Assembly: GCF_004402705.1 (NCBI RefSeq)
Contig: NZ_SOFM01000003.1
Span: 20,527-84,526 of the forward strand
From: Cryobacterium mannosilyticum
GTDB taxonomy: Bacteria > Actinomycetota > Actinomycetes > Actinomycetales > Microbacteriaceae
DNA: 64,000 bases
Reading direction: 5' to 3'
Shown: positions 16,665 through 25,369 of the stretch, in pieces
Numbering within the stretch: the stretch's first letter is position 1
Layout: each line of letters opens with the position of its first letter
Position numbers and translations under genes: made by a program
The notes under the pieces: model-generated
Told to the model about the DNA's origin: nothing
What the model saw: only the letters and a program-made list of their open reading frames with translations
Databases searched by the model: none

Positions 16665-17981
16665 GTGAACATTTTTCGACGCGCGACGACGATGGCAGCA
16701 GCAGGCCCGGATGAACCAGGCGCTGGTTCCCGGTTCGGCCGGTGGTACCGGACGCGGCCGGCCATCGGCGGTCTGCTGATAGCCGTCGCGGGAATCGAGA
16801 TGCTGTTCTCCGGGCAACTGGACCTCGGCAACATCCGCATCCAGGTGGGCATCGAGGGGATGCAGGCGATGATCCTGCCGGTCGCCCTGATCACCCTCGG
16901 CGTGCTCATCCTCGCGATGCCGGCCCACCGCATGTTCTACGGAGTCATGTCCCTCACGTTCTCGATCTACGCTCTCGTCGGCGTCAACCTCGGCGGATTC
17001 TTCATCGGAACCCTCCTCGGTCTCATCGGCGGGGTCATGGCCGTGTCCTGGATGCCGCGGCGCGCTCCGGCCGCAGACTCCCCCGAACCCGCGGATGACG
17101 CCGCCCCGCACGACCCGGTCGGTCTCGCACTGATAGATCTGGAATTCCCTGCCTTCCGCTCCCCCTCGGAGTCGGGTGCCGAGCCTCCCACGCCGGTGCC
17201 GACCGGCCAGACGGGGATGCGTGCCGGGTCCTTCCTCGACAGGGTGTCGGCTTCCCCGACCCGGAGACGGCAAGGCCACGCCCTCGCAATCGTCGCGCTC
17301 GCGGTGCTTCTCGGTGCGTCTTCCGCAGGCCTGGCCACCGGCCCGTCGTTCGCGGACCCCGGAGTCACGACCCCGGCACCGACAGCGCCTGAGCCGCAGG
17401 TCTCGACACCGGCTCCGACTCCGACTCCGGACCCGACGCCTGTACCGACACCGACTCCCAGCCCGACGGCCGCGCCCCCGCCCGCCCCGACCACGGTGCC
17501 CCTGGCGGCGGCACCGGCACCATCCGTCACCCCGCCGGCCGCACTTCCTCCGGCCGCCGTCGACCAGGATGCGCCGGTAGCCGCCCCCACGGGGGGCCGG
17601 CTCCGCAGTTCCTCGGTCACCCTCGAGGGCGCGCGTTACATCGGTACCGTGGCGGTCACCCTCGCCGACGGCTCGACGAGAACCGTGCTCAAGATCACCG
17701 CAGACCGTGTCGGGCTTGATGCCTTCTCGCTCGACTCGACCGATCCCGCGGTCCGGATACCCGGCACGACCGCGACGCAGGTCATCCTGGGCGGGTCCGT
17801 GACGATGTACTGCACGTCACTCTCCGGAAGCCTCGCCGACGGCACCCCCGTCGCCTTCGATCCGTCGACGCCGCCACCGCTGAATGCCGACCTGCCGTCG
17901 CTCACGAGTGCGACCGTCGGGCTCGTCACCGTGTCGAGCGTCACGGCGACCTTGACCGGTGCAGCCATGTCGGTCGGCTGA
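16665..17981 (+). CDS. DUF6114 membrane protein with Pro/Thr-rich linker and extra C-terminal domain
   Basis: 438 residues from a GTG start with an AAGGAA RBS. Residues about 22-130 are the DUF6114 part, four hydrophobic helices including IGGLLIAVAGIEMLFSG. After a polar region comes a fifth helix (about 205-222), a Thr/Pro repeat linker rich in TPTP units (about 235-300) and a C-terminal domain of about 125 residues. That domain (GARYIGTVAVTLADGS, then GGSVTMYCTSLSG) looks like a DUF6230-type extracytoplasmic domain (weak, by eye). Typical DUF6114 proteins are much shorter, so this seems to be a fusion. It is probably co-transcribed with the preceding gene. Confidence 0.82.
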   Translation: MNIFRRATTMAAAGPDEPGAGSRFGRWYRTRPAIGGLLIAVAGIEMLFSGQLDLGNIRIQVGIEGMQAMILPVALITLGVLILAMPAHRMFYGVMSLTFSIYALVGVNLGGFFIGTLLGLIGGVMAVSWMPRRAPAADSPEPADDAAPHDPVGLALIDLEFPAFRSPSESGAEPPTPVPTGQTGMRAGSFLDRVSASPTRRRQGHALAIVALAVLLGASSAGLATGPSFADPGVTTPAPTAPEPQVSTPAPTPTPDPTPVPTPTPSPTAAPPPAPTTVPLAAAPAPSVTPPAALPPAAVDQDAPVAAPTGGRLRSSSVTLEGARYIGTVAVTLADGSTRTVLKITADRVGLDAFSLDSTDPAVRIPGTTATQVILGGSVTMYCTSLSGSLADGTPVAFDPSTPPPLNADLPSLTSATVGLVTVSSVTATLTGAAMSVG

Positions 17982-18492
17982 CCGCGGGCGATGTGTGCCC
18001 CTATCTGGGGACAAAGGAGACCTCCCCAGGGCATCGGCGCTACATAGCCCATGCGCCAGTGAGCACGCGACTGCGGGCGCAGATGGAACTGGAGTGGTGA
18101 CTTCGTGACCCCAACTGGCCAGCCCGCCGCCCGCGGCATATTGAATACCGCGGTTTTCCGCGTTCGCATTGATGCAGTGCACGCGCTGACACGGATGAGT
18201 ACGGGTCGATTCTGGTCATGATGGTCTGTCTGTCCCACGGGCTCTCCTCCGACGGATTCTGCGCTCGATGGGTCGGGCGATGAAGTGGGTCGCATCCGTT
18301 CTCACGCAGACGGGTGGCGCAGCAAACGGCGGTCGAGGCGCTGACTCGAGCGCACGTTCACTTTATGAGGGACGAAAGGACTACCGGCCGTAGCTCCGGT
18401 GCCCGGTGCCGCGGACTGTGAACGGGGCTCGTCGCGCCAGAAGGGTCAGCTCAGTGAGCCGGCGTACGATCTCCAGCTGCGCCCGCAAGCCG
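17982..18492. other. Gene-poor stretch at the left border of the accessory region
   Basis: About 510 bases. No ORF with a good start and plausible composition. A minus-strand frame near 18381-18520 reads HPNHIAQADGLRAQLEIVRR, which resembles a helix from a regulator and may be a fragment of a lost gene. Nothing else recognised. Confidence 0.5.
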
Positions 18493-18888
18493 TCAGCTTG
18501 GGCGATGTGGTTCGGGTGTGATACGCCTCGTAGCCGGTACCGCCGCCAGGGCCGCGCGCGACAATGCGAATCCGGCAACAATGACGAGGAGCAGGCCAAG
18601 ACCGGCCCCCGTGGTGAGTGGCCAGTTGGTGATTGTCGACGAGACCGTGCCTCCGTCTGCCGCCGTCCAGGTGCAGCCATATCCGATCGGCACGGCCGAC
18701 GCGAAGGAATCGACCAAGCTCCCCTCCGCCCGAAGAGCTCCAGACGGCAGCGAGGCGTATGTGCAACGGTCGTACGCGAGACGAAAGTCACCAACCGTCG
18801 CTAACCCATAGGACATGAGCAGTAGAACGACCCCGACCACTCCGGCCGGAATCGCGAGACTTCGAACGCGAACTGCTCTCTTCGACAT
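18493..18888 (-). CDS. Small membrane protein of unknown function, two TM helices
   Basis: 131 residues with hydrophobic helices at about 11-29 and 92-113 and a polar loop between them that contains two Cys (RCTYAS and YGCTW), so the loop probably faces outside and may hold a disulfide. A strong G-rich RBS (GAGGGGGG) is five bases before the ATG. No family recognised. It overlaps the 3' part of the next upstream ORF by 88 bases. Confidence 0.6.
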   Translation of the reverse strand: MSKRAVRVRSLAIPAGVVGVVLLLMSYGLATVGDFRLAYDRCTYASLPSGALRAEGSLVDSFASAVPIGYGCTWTAADGGTVSSTITNWPLTTGAGLGLLLVIVAGFALSRAALAAVPATRRITPEPHRPS

Positions 18889-19169
18889 TTGTCCCCCCTC
18901 GCGCAGACGTTCAGCATCTTACTTCTGAGCTGTCGGCAGTTCGCCAATTCACGGAGAGCGTCTTCGATTTCTGACTTCTTGAACCCCGCTAGTTGCAGCG
19001 AATCCCGAATCCTCGCCTCGGCACGTTCTTGCCGGCTTCGCGCCCGATCTGACGAGCGCGTTAGTCGCCAGTATCTGAACAGCTTGGCTGCCAGGAGGAG
19101 TGCATAGAGCGCGATTCCAAGGACGACCAGTGAGAGCACGGCCCCAGCGAATGCGTTCACAATTTCCAC
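18801..19169 (-). CDS. Hypothetical protein with N-terminal TM helix
   Basis: 122-residue ORF from a GTG start. Residues 5-30 form one membrane helix, followed by a charged, probably helical cytosolic region (QERAEARIRDSLQLAGFKKS). The last 29 codons overlap the start of the following gene in another frame and look non-native, so the protein may be a truncated version of a longer ancestor. No clear RBS. Function unknown. Confidence 0.42.
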   Translation of the reverse strand: MEIVNAFAGAVLSLVVLGIALYALLLAAKLFRYWRLTRSSDRARSRQERAEARIRDSLQLAGFKKSEIEDALRELANCRQLRSKMLNVCARGDKCRREQFAFEVSRFRPEWSGSFYCSCPMG

Positions 19170-19415
19170 TGTGAGAGTCCTCTTTTGAATCTCGTCCCAG
19201 CCGCACGAAACGACTGAAACGAATGGCGGGAAGAGACGGAAGGTCTAACAGCGATTCCCCGATGCCCCCTCGGGTGGCCACAGCTTATGGCCGTGGCCCT
19301 GGATACTCAACCCAACGCCCGGCTTCGATAGGTAGTCGCTGGCAAGCGTTCCCTCGTGGGTACATTCGTGAGACCCGACACGACCTAGAGCGGCGCGGTG
19401 TTGGTCTCCAGTCTG

Positions 19416-19844
19416 CTAAGCGCGCGGGTTGCCGATGCGTTCCATCCACGTCTCGGGAATATCCAAGGCGGTGAACCCTAACTTGGAATACAAGCCGTGG
19501 GCATCGTTGGTCGAGAGAGCGATGCGCCTCAGCCCAAGTGGCTCACACTCTTCAAGGACCCCCGCGATGAGCACACCGCCAATGCCGCGACCGCGAACCT
19601 CGGGGTCGACGAATACGTCGCAGAGCCACGCAAAAGTCACTCCGTCCGTGATGATGCGTGCGTAGGCGACTTGCTTGTTCGATTCCGTGTCGTAGACGCC
19701 GAAGTTTCGTGAGCCGTCTATGGCCGCATCCTGCCTGGCACGCGAGCGCCCCGGCGCCCAATAAGACTGCTCGCTGATCCAGCGATGCACCTGGTCACGG
19801 TCTATCTCGGCAACGTCGGCAGAGAACCGATAATTCGAATCCAT
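19416..19844 (-). CDS. GNAT family N-acetyltransferase
   Basis: 142 residues. The acetyl-CoA binding motif A is clear: VDPEVRGRGIGGVLIAGVLE (about 82-101), preceded by the beta-4 strand FAWLCDVFV and followed by the C-terminal YSKLGFTALD. The substrate cannot be told. The ATG at 19844 was preferred because the family fold starts there and a GGGGG stretch precedes it; the open frame extends to 19904. Confidence 0.85.
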   Translation of the reverse strand: MDSNYRFSADVAEIDRDQVHRWISEQSYWAPGRSRARQDAAIDGSRNFGVYDTESNKQVAYARIITDGVTFAWLCDVFVDPEVRGRGIGGVLIAGVLEECEPLGLRRIALSTNDAHGLYSKLGFTALDIPETWMERIGNPRA

Positions 19845-20061
19845 CCCCCTATCTAATCGGTCCTGGGCGAACTGCGCCCAAACATTCACTAGGCAGCAAC
19901 GCACATGCCCGCTAGGGGTTCCCTCAGCAATTACCTCGGTGACATCATTCTTTTGTTACCGATCCGATCCAACGGACGCCCTCCCGATCGCGCTCACGAG
20001 CGGGCTTGATAGACACGAAGTCCCCAAGATGTCACTGTGCCCCTACCGTGGAATTTGATCC

Positions 20062-20540
20062 GTGCAGCTATTGGGGGACGCTTTGGATTCTGGACTTCCG
20101 CACCGACTCGGCCGCCGCATCGTTGCTGTGCTTGCCGCGGCCGCACTAGCGGTGCTGTGCTTGGTGGCAGTGGCCGGGTGGCTCCTACTTCGGGACTCAC
20201 GGGTTGACCTTCAGCCCGAATACTTTGTGGGCGAGGAAGGCCCCGGGATCGGAATCCCCCTTCTCGCCGGAGCCAACGACGTCACAGCATCGATATGCGA
20301 GGCAGAGTTTCCCTGCGCGTCGGCGTGGGGTTCGGGTCAAATGGTGCTGATGAAGTTCGCGTCCAAGAACGACGCCGCCGCTGCCGCGCGGTCGCTCGGA
20401 TCCTCGGGCTATCGGTCGGATCCTCGGGCTATCGGTCGGATTGGCTTGTTGCCAATTTCATCGACGAGTCAGTCTCAGAAGCGGAGCGCAGATACGCCGC
20501 CGAGGTGATCGATGGAGCGTGGCAAAGCGAGGTGGACTGA
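20062..20540 (+). pseudogene. Membrane-anchored hypothetical protein broken by a 20-bp tandem duplication
   Basis: An ORF with a GTG at 20062 (or TTG at 20083, which has the better GGGGGA RBS) encodes a Leu/Ala-rich TM helix (about residues 19-46) and an outside domain with two Cys. At 20397-20436 a 20-bp unit is present twice. As 20 is not a multiple of 3 the frame changes and the ORF ends at 20508 with an unrelated tail. If one copy is removed the frame continues as WLVANFIDESVSEAERRYAA to the stop at 20538-20540, giving a 152-residue protein. Family not recognised. Confidence 0.7.
20397..20436 (+). repeat. Perfect 20-bp tandem duplication (2 copies)
   Basis: The 20-base unit beginning CGGATCCTCGG is repeated exactly, followed by another CGGA. 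It disrupts the reading frame of the host gene. Exact identity indicates a recent or reversible event such as slipped-strand replication. Confidence 0.95.
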
Positions 20541-20735
20541 GCCGCCTTGGACGGCCGCCTCCGGCTGATCATCCCGTGTGGACGACTTCCGACAAACCCG
20601 CGGGAGCGGCGATCAGCTGCTCATCATTCGGACACCCTCTTCATCGTTCAGCACAAGTGAGCGTTCCGGAGAGGGTTCCGTAGACGCATCTTCACGGGGG
20701 TCCTATCTTGAAGTATCCAAACGAACGGAACCGTC

Positions 20736-20984
20736 ATGGACAATCCAGTCGCATTTGCAGTCGCTCTCGCATCCGTCGTCGCCGTCCTCTACGTCGCTGC
20801 GATCGCGTACGCCATCGCCCAGATCGCGCGAACCCGCGACCTGTTCGAGGTGGAGAAAGCCCTCTGGATGATCGCCATCGTATTCGCGCCTCTGCTGGGC
20901 GCACTCGTTTGGTACTTCGCCGGGCCACACCCATTCGGCGTCGCCGAGTCCCCTGCGACGAAGCCTGCTTCCCGACCTTCTTGA
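20736..20984 (+). CDS. PLDc_N-type small membrane protein (copy 1)
   Basis: 82 residues with two TM helices (about 7-28 and 42-62) and the motif VEKALWMIAIVFAPLLGALV-WYFAGP, typical of the phospholipase D nuclease N-terminal (PLDc_N) family. Such free-standing copies have no catalytic HKD motif and are thought to act as membrane anchors or immunity-like proteins, although their role is not established. A paralog with a similar upstream sequence is at 26619-26849. Confidence 0.82.
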   Translation: MDNPVAFAVALASVVAVLYVAAIAYAIAQIARTRDLFEVEKALWMIAIVFAPLLGALVWYFAGPHPFGVAESPATKPASRPS

Positions 20985-21015
20985 ACTCGTTCCCGAGACA
21001 ACCCCGGAGGTGGGC

Positions 21016-21603
21016 GTGACAATTCCGCACGTGATCAAAGCGCTCACTCCCGTGACCTTCCCGGCGTGGCTGGCGCTCGCGCAGAAGCACAACGGGGTCT
21101 GGGGCGGGTGCTACTGCTCGTATTTCCACGACGACACGGAGCACACCGTCAAGAGCGAGTACGACGGGCCGACGTTCAAGCAGAGACTTGTGGTGGAGGG
21201 CGTCGCACATGCCGCGCTCGTCTTCGACGGTGACGCCGCGATCGGTTGGTGCGAGTACGGCAGCCCAGTCGAACTGCCGGGCATCTACCACCGCAAGGAG
21301 TATGACGCGGGCGAGACCAAGCCGGCCCCGTGGCGGATCACCTGCTTCTTCGTCGACCGCGACCACCGACGCTCGGGAGTGGCGCGGGAGGCGCTGAATG
21401 GAGCGCTCGAGCTGATCGCGCGGGCCGGCGGGGGCGAGGTGGTCTCGTTCCCCAACGAACTCGCGCCAGGCAAGAGGACGTCGTCCTCGTTCCTCCACAA
21501 CGGCACGCGGACCATGTTCGAGAAGGCGGGATTCACGTTCGAGCGTCACATCGGCAAGAGCAAGACCGTGATGCGCAAGACGATCCCGCCGGCCCGCGGC
21601 TGA
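21016..21603 (+). CDS. GNAT family N-acetyltransferase
   Basis: 195 residues. The central part has WRITCFFVDRDHRRSGVARE (about 112-131), a variant acetyl-CoA motif, then AL-x-LIARAGGGEV and a C-terminal MFEKAGFTFERHIGKSK. The N-terminus CYCSYFHDD is Cys-rich and is seen in a subgroup of actinobacterial GNATs. The GTG at 21016 was chosen because GGAGG lies five bases before it; the GTG at 21010 overlaps that RBS. It follows the PLDc_N gene by about 30 bases and may be co-transcribed. Confidence 0.82.
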   Translation: MTIPHVIKALTPVTFPAWLALAQKHNGVWGGCYCSYFHDDTEHTVKSEYDGPTFKQRLVVEGVAHAALVFDGDAAIGWCEYGSPVELPGIYHRKEYDAGETKPAPWRITCFFVDRDHRRSGVAREALNGALELIARAGGGEVVSFPNELAPGKRTSSSFLHNGTRTMFEKAGFTFERHIGKSKTVMRKTIPPARG

Positions 21604-21827
21604 CGCCGGGTTCGCGCCGATCGGCCGCGTCAGGTCCGCGTCGAAGCGCCTTCGGTCGCCCCCCTTGGGATCCCGCAACATCGATACTCCGGCACTCTTC
21701 TGAATGAACTCGAAGCTCCCCCGACAACTCGACCGATCCCTCCGGGGCTACCCTCCCCGTTGAGGGTTCCCCCTGGGGACCGGCTTGCTGGGGCGGAGCG
21801 CCAGTGCAGTCCCGCTAGCCTTGTCCC

Positions 21828-22325
21828 ATGGGGTGGAAGCGTCGAAGCAAGTCCGAGCGAGGATGGTTGACTCCCGAACTTGCACAATTGATCGTCGAGA
21901 GCCATGTCGAGGTCCTCACGAAGCAAGCGCGCGCCGCCGAGCAATGGGGCATCGGATCAGCCGATCGCTGGTCTGCTGATCTTGCCGGCGGAACGATTTC
22001 GTTCGAGTTTCCGGATCGTGTGATCACCGGCGAGGTCGAGTTGCTCGGCAGTTATGTCCTCTCAGCCGGCACCTGGCTCTGGGGATGGGCGAACGAATCC
22101 GTGCCCGAATCGGCCACGGGTGCCTCGCGAAAAGTGAGAGCGATCGCGACACGGCCCGGACTTGAGTTGCTAGCCGAGGCGAAGCTTCAGATGCCGGCAG
22201 AAGTCGCAGATGACCTGGCCAACATCGCCGTCGGAATAGGCGGCCTGGACGGTTGGTATCGGGGCCCTTCAACGACTCAATACGTGTACCTGGGGTTCCG
22301 CGACTTCACCATCGTCGCAAGCTGA
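21828..22325 (+). CDS. DUF6882 family protein
   Basis: 165-residue soluble protein. The pattern W-x-A-D-L-x-x-G-T-I-x-F at about residues 48-59 and GTWLWGWANES at about 84-94 are the marks of DUF6882, a domain of unknown function common in actinobacteria, often in immunity-like or accessory gene sets. No signal peptide. Stand-alone gene. Confidence 0.75.
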   Translation: MGWKRRSKSERGWLTPELAQLIVESHVEVLTKQARAAEQWGIGSADRWSADLAGGTISFEFPDRVITGEVELLGSYVLSAGTWLWGWANESVPESATGASRKVRAIATRPGLELLAEAKLQMPAEVADDLANIAVGIGGLDGWYRGPSTTQYVYLGFRDFTIVAS

Positions 22326-22515
22326 CTATCGCGTCACACGATCACCGACTCCGCAGAGGGTTCCCGTGCGACACATCGAGCGAGCCACGCATTGGCTCTG
22401 CGAATTGTCGCGAGCTACGTCGCTCAAGGTCCGCTTGCGGCCACTTTAGGTGCGTTGAGCCGGTGTCGGGTTCATATGAGCAACCTCCGCGTTCATAACT
22501 TTCGGAGGGCTAGAA

Positions 22516-22668
22516 ATGCTTGTTGGTGCGGTTGGTGCGGTTGGTGCGGTTGGAGCGCTAGGAACAGCTGGTTTTTCGCTCGGGCTAGTGTTGGCCGGAG
22601 GGGTCGAGGCGGCAATGGCCGGCGCTTTCTTGGCGGCAGGTGCGGCGGGAGTGGCAGACGGGTATTAA
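22516..22668 (+). CDS. 50-residue Gly/Ala/Val-rich hydrophobic peptide (candidate bacteriocin-like or toxin peptide)
   Basis: ATG with an excellent RBS (CGGAGG, eight bases before). The 50-residue product begins M-L then four V-G-A units (positions 3-14, encoded by a 9-bp tandem repeat) and continues as an almost uncharged membrane-seeking sequence (LGTAGFSLGLVLAGG, then AAMAGAFLAAGAAGVADGY). One Glu and one Asp are the only charged residues. It has no Cys. Small size, composition and a directly following gene for a 70-residue two-TM protein resemble bacteriocin/immunity or membrane toxin pairs. No family recognised; the functional idea is inference. Confidence 0.6.
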   Translation: MLVGAVGAVGAVGALGTAGFSLGLVLAGGVEAAMAGAFLAAGAAGVADGY

Positions 22669-22698
22669 TAAGCTCAGCGGGAAAGGTTTAGGGGAGCA

Positions 22699-22911
22699 AT
22701 GAATAGAGGTTCGACTTCGTATTTGATGGGATTCGCCTTCGGCTGCCTGGTCGTTCTGGTTGGGCTCTTTGCCGTCGCAATCTTCGCTGAGAGTCCGTAC
22801 TCGATCGTGGCGCTTTGCGTGGTGCCCGTTCCTTTTATCGGAATCGGCTTTGCCGTGATTGCCAGGGGAAGAAATGCTCTCGCGAAACTCCGGTCGAACC
22901 GTCGTCCCTGA
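22699..22911 (+). CDS. 70-residue two-TM membrane protein, possible immunity partner
   Basis: Two helices (about residues 8-30 and 36-55) and a basic C-terminal tail (RGRNALAKLRSNRRP) that would stay in the cytoplasm. RBS GGGGAGC precedes the ATG. The gene starts 30 bases after the Gly-rich peptide gene with no terminator between them, so they are probably one transcript. Lower GC and AT-richer codons than the core genes. Function unknown. Confidence 0.65.
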   Translation: MNRGSTSYLMGFAFGCLVVLVGLFAVAIFAESPYSIVALCVVPVPFIGIGFAVIARGRNALAKLRSNRRP

Positions 22912-23134
22912 ACCGTGTTGATTCAGTGCTTGGTTCTCCTGTGTCCGACGCTCCCTGCGGGTCGGCCCTAGTCATCATGGGGCCGCTGTTCTGAGACCGG
23001 ATGGCCTGGCGGCTGAATCTGTGTCCGTCAAGGTTGCGTTTAGGTACTTCGCTCCCCAAGCCACCCGGAATGCAGGATAGTGATGACCAGGAGCCAGACG
23101 GCTGCTTTCGGAGACCGAAGGGATTGGTGGTGTT

Positions 23135-23830
23135 GTGGCGGCTAATCGAATCCCTCCAGCACGCAGGAGGAGATGGAGTGGTCTCGTCGCAATGGCAGCG
23201 GTCTTGCTCGTCACCTCTGGACCCACCTTCTATGGAGTTCTAAACGGGGGCGCGACGTTTGCCGCAACGATTGTCTACAGTCTTGTCTTCGGAATTGCTC
23301 TGGCAGTCGCTTTCTCTTGGATGTTCTACCGTCCAGGTCGAAAGTTATATCGAGCCATGTCCCAAGCGAATCCCGACATGCCGGTTGTGCCCGTATATTC
23401 CTCCGACGAGCTCATTAGCGGATTGAAAGAGCTGAACGGATCCCGACTTGTGTCAAGTGACCTGCCGACTGGCGCTTACTTGGTCTTCGTCGATGCCGGA
23501 CGCCAGTTCGAATTATGGAGGTCGCGTCGCGGAGGGCCAGAAAGAGTGGTCCGGCTGCCCTGGGCTGCAGTTGAATCCATTGAAATCGACACGATTTCGC
23601 ACTTAGTCATCACTGACCGCGCCCTTGTCCTAAACGTGAAGTCCGGCGAACGCACTGTGCGAATCCCGATTTCCCCTCAGGAGCGCCATGCCGTGCGACT
23701 TTCGCCCGTCAAGGACAACGCATTCAACGAATTCCTGACTGACCTGCGATCGCGGGTAACCCAGAGCCAACTTGCCGCTAACGTCCATCGGACTGAATCG
23801 ACTGTGACGCCAGGCAGCGACGTAAAATGA
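23135..23830 (+). CDS. Membrane protein of unknown function with PH-like cytosolic domain
   Basis: 231 residues from a GTG start. Two TM helices at about 16-37 and 41-64 are followed by a soluble domain of about 150 residues with alternating beta strands (YLVFVDAGRQFELWR, VESIEIDTISHLVITDRALVL) that suggests a pleckstrin-like or YcxB-like fold (by eye, weak). Codon use is AT-richer than the core. No operon partner; no family certain. Confidence 0.7.
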   Translation: MAANRIPPARRRRWSGLVAMAAVLLVTSGPTFYGVLNGGATFAATIVYSLVFGIALAVAFSWMFYRPGRKLYRAMSQANPDMPVVPVYSSDELISGLKELNGSRLVSSDLPTGAYLVFVDAGRQFELWRSRRGGPERVVRLPWAAVESIEIDTISHLVITDRALVLNVKSGERTVRIPISPQERHAVRLSPVKDNAFNEFLTDLRSRVTQSQLAANVHRTESTVTPGSDVK

Positions 23831-24110
23831 CGACCCAACACAGCGGTGCCGCTGGCGAGCTCGGGTGAACTATCCCGCAGACGGCCGGACCACCATCGTC
23901 CAGGTGAATACCGTGCCCAAGCCACAGCCGCCGGCTCTAGTGGCACGTCGATACCCCCAACGCCCCAGAAGGACGCACTGCCACTCGAATTGGCCGATAT
24001 GACCCCTCTACCTGCTCGAGCACCGCGTGGGATCACTTTTCCCCCAGCGCTACTGGATGCTCTGAGCGTTGCGGTAGACCTGGCAGGAATCAGGCGCACC
24101 TTTGATTCAT

Positions 24111-24389
24111 CTACCAGAGAGCGAGGAAGGCAATTCGATGTTCGGTGTCGACCATCTTTGACAGCGCCACCCATGACGCTGGCGGGTTACGAATGAATGG
24201 CCTGAGTAGGGCCCGCTGAATCAAAGCGTTTAGGTTCAGGTCAAACCAACCCAGGCACGAGCCAAGCGAGGCCTTGGTAATCCCAAACAACACGATCCAA
24301 GAGATAGCGGCCACGGGAACCACTATCCACAGAAGCACCCCTCTGATCATCAAGATCAGAAGCTGCACAAATATGTTCAGCTCGGTCAT
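24111..24389 (-). CDS. Small membrane protein of unknown function
   Basis: 92 residues from an ATG preceded by a strong GGGGAGGAG RBS. A long hydrophobic region (about residues 6-45) forms two helices; the C-terminal half is amphipathic and basic. No family recognised. The open frame extends further upstream but the RBS decides the start. Confidence 0.62.
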   Translation of the reverse strand: MTELNIFVQLLILMIRGVLLWIVVPVAAISWIVLFGITKASLGSCLGWFDLNLNALIQRALLRPFIRNPPASWVALSKMVDTEHRIAFLALW

Positions 24390-24606
24390 GGCACTCCTCC
24401 CCCCCCAGTCAGACCAATGATCGCCGCCCGGAGCGATGCTCTTTGAAGATATCCGATCTCCGGACACCTCAGATGTCCCGCTGGGGGTTCCCCTGGCGGG
24501 CGTCTCTCGTGGTCATCGCCTCGAACTGATTCAGCCGTTTGGTCGCCCACACGACGTCCGTCGTGCGGGCGCGATCCGGCTCACTGCTGAGACAGTCCGG
24601 TGTTGG

Positions 24607-25296
24607 TCAGACGTCGATCGGGCGCGCCAGTTCGGGAGGGGTGCCGATCTCGTCGACTTGGTGGCCGGTGCACGGATGACGGGTGGCCGTGGCGTTCTGG
24701 ATCCTGGTCAGGTCGAACCAACGGACGTCGTCTCGTAATCTGCACCATGCAACGAGTAGCCACCGGCCGCCGCTGAGGGCGAAGATCATCGGCTCAACCT
24801 CGCGCCGAGTGCTCTCGCCCTTCGCGTCGGTGTAGGCGAGGTTTATGGTGACCTGGTCGACGGTGGCTTGCTCGATAACGGACATCACTCGACGGCGAGC
24901 TGCCGGACCGACGTCGACCCATACGCGGTTGGACAGTTCAGCTGCTCGGCGGCGGGTCACCGGATCGAGCACGTCGAGCACTTTACGGATCGCGGCGCGC
25001 GCCGAAGCGGAGAACGGCGCCTGAGAGCTCGCTGACACTGACGCGCTGAGGCCTAGCGCTTGCGCTGCTGTGAGATTAACAGGCGGAAGCGAGGACATCT
25101 CCGTCAGCCCGTAGCCGCCACCGGGACCGGTTCGTCCCCAGACCGGCAGACCGCCGGCCTCGAGCGCGGCAAGGTCACGCTTGATCGTGCGGATGGCCAC
25201 TTCGAACTCGTCGGCGAGCTGCTGGGCAGTGCGGCCAAGAGTGCCCGCCCGACGCAACGACTCGGTGAGGGAATGAAGGCGCTCGGTTCTATTCAC
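24607..25296 (-). CDS. WYL-domain (YafY-like) transcriptional regulator
   Basis: 229 residues. An HTH_11-type DNA-binding domain is at the N-terminus (TAQQLADEFEVAIRTIKRDL, about 23-42) with the typical VWGRTGPGGGYGL wing after it. The second half is a WYL sensor domain (YTDAKGESTRREVEP and GGRWLLVAWCRLRDDVRWF). WYL regulators sense nucleotides or other small ligands. It is divergent from an alpha/beta hydrolase gene with a 73-base gap that carries a palindrome, so it probably controls that gene. Confidence 0.9.
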   Translation of the reverse strand: MNRTERLHSLTESLRRAGTLGRTAQQLADEFEVAIRTIKRDLAALEAGGLPVWGRTGPGGGYGLTEMSSLPPVNLTAAQALGLSASVSASSQAPFSASARAAIRKVLDVLDPVTRRRAAELSNRVWVDVGPAARRRVMSVIEQATVDQVTINLAYTDAKGESTRREVEPMIFALSGGRWLLVAWCRLRDDVRWFDLTRIQNATATRHPCTGHQVDEIGTPPELARPIDV

Positions 25297-25330
25297 TTTG
25301 TAACTATCTCAGAATTAGTGACAGAAATAG

Positions 25331-25346
25331 TGACAAGCCCTTGTCA
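25331..25346. promoter_or_regulatory. Candidate operator between the WYL regulator and hydrolase genes
   Basis: TGACAAG-CC-CTTGTCA is a perfect 7-base inverted repeat located 23 bases upstream of the hydrolase start. Further AGTGACA half-sites precede it at about 25317-25333. Confidence 0.6.
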
Positions 25347-25369
25347 TGTGTCCGGAGGAGCATGAAGAC

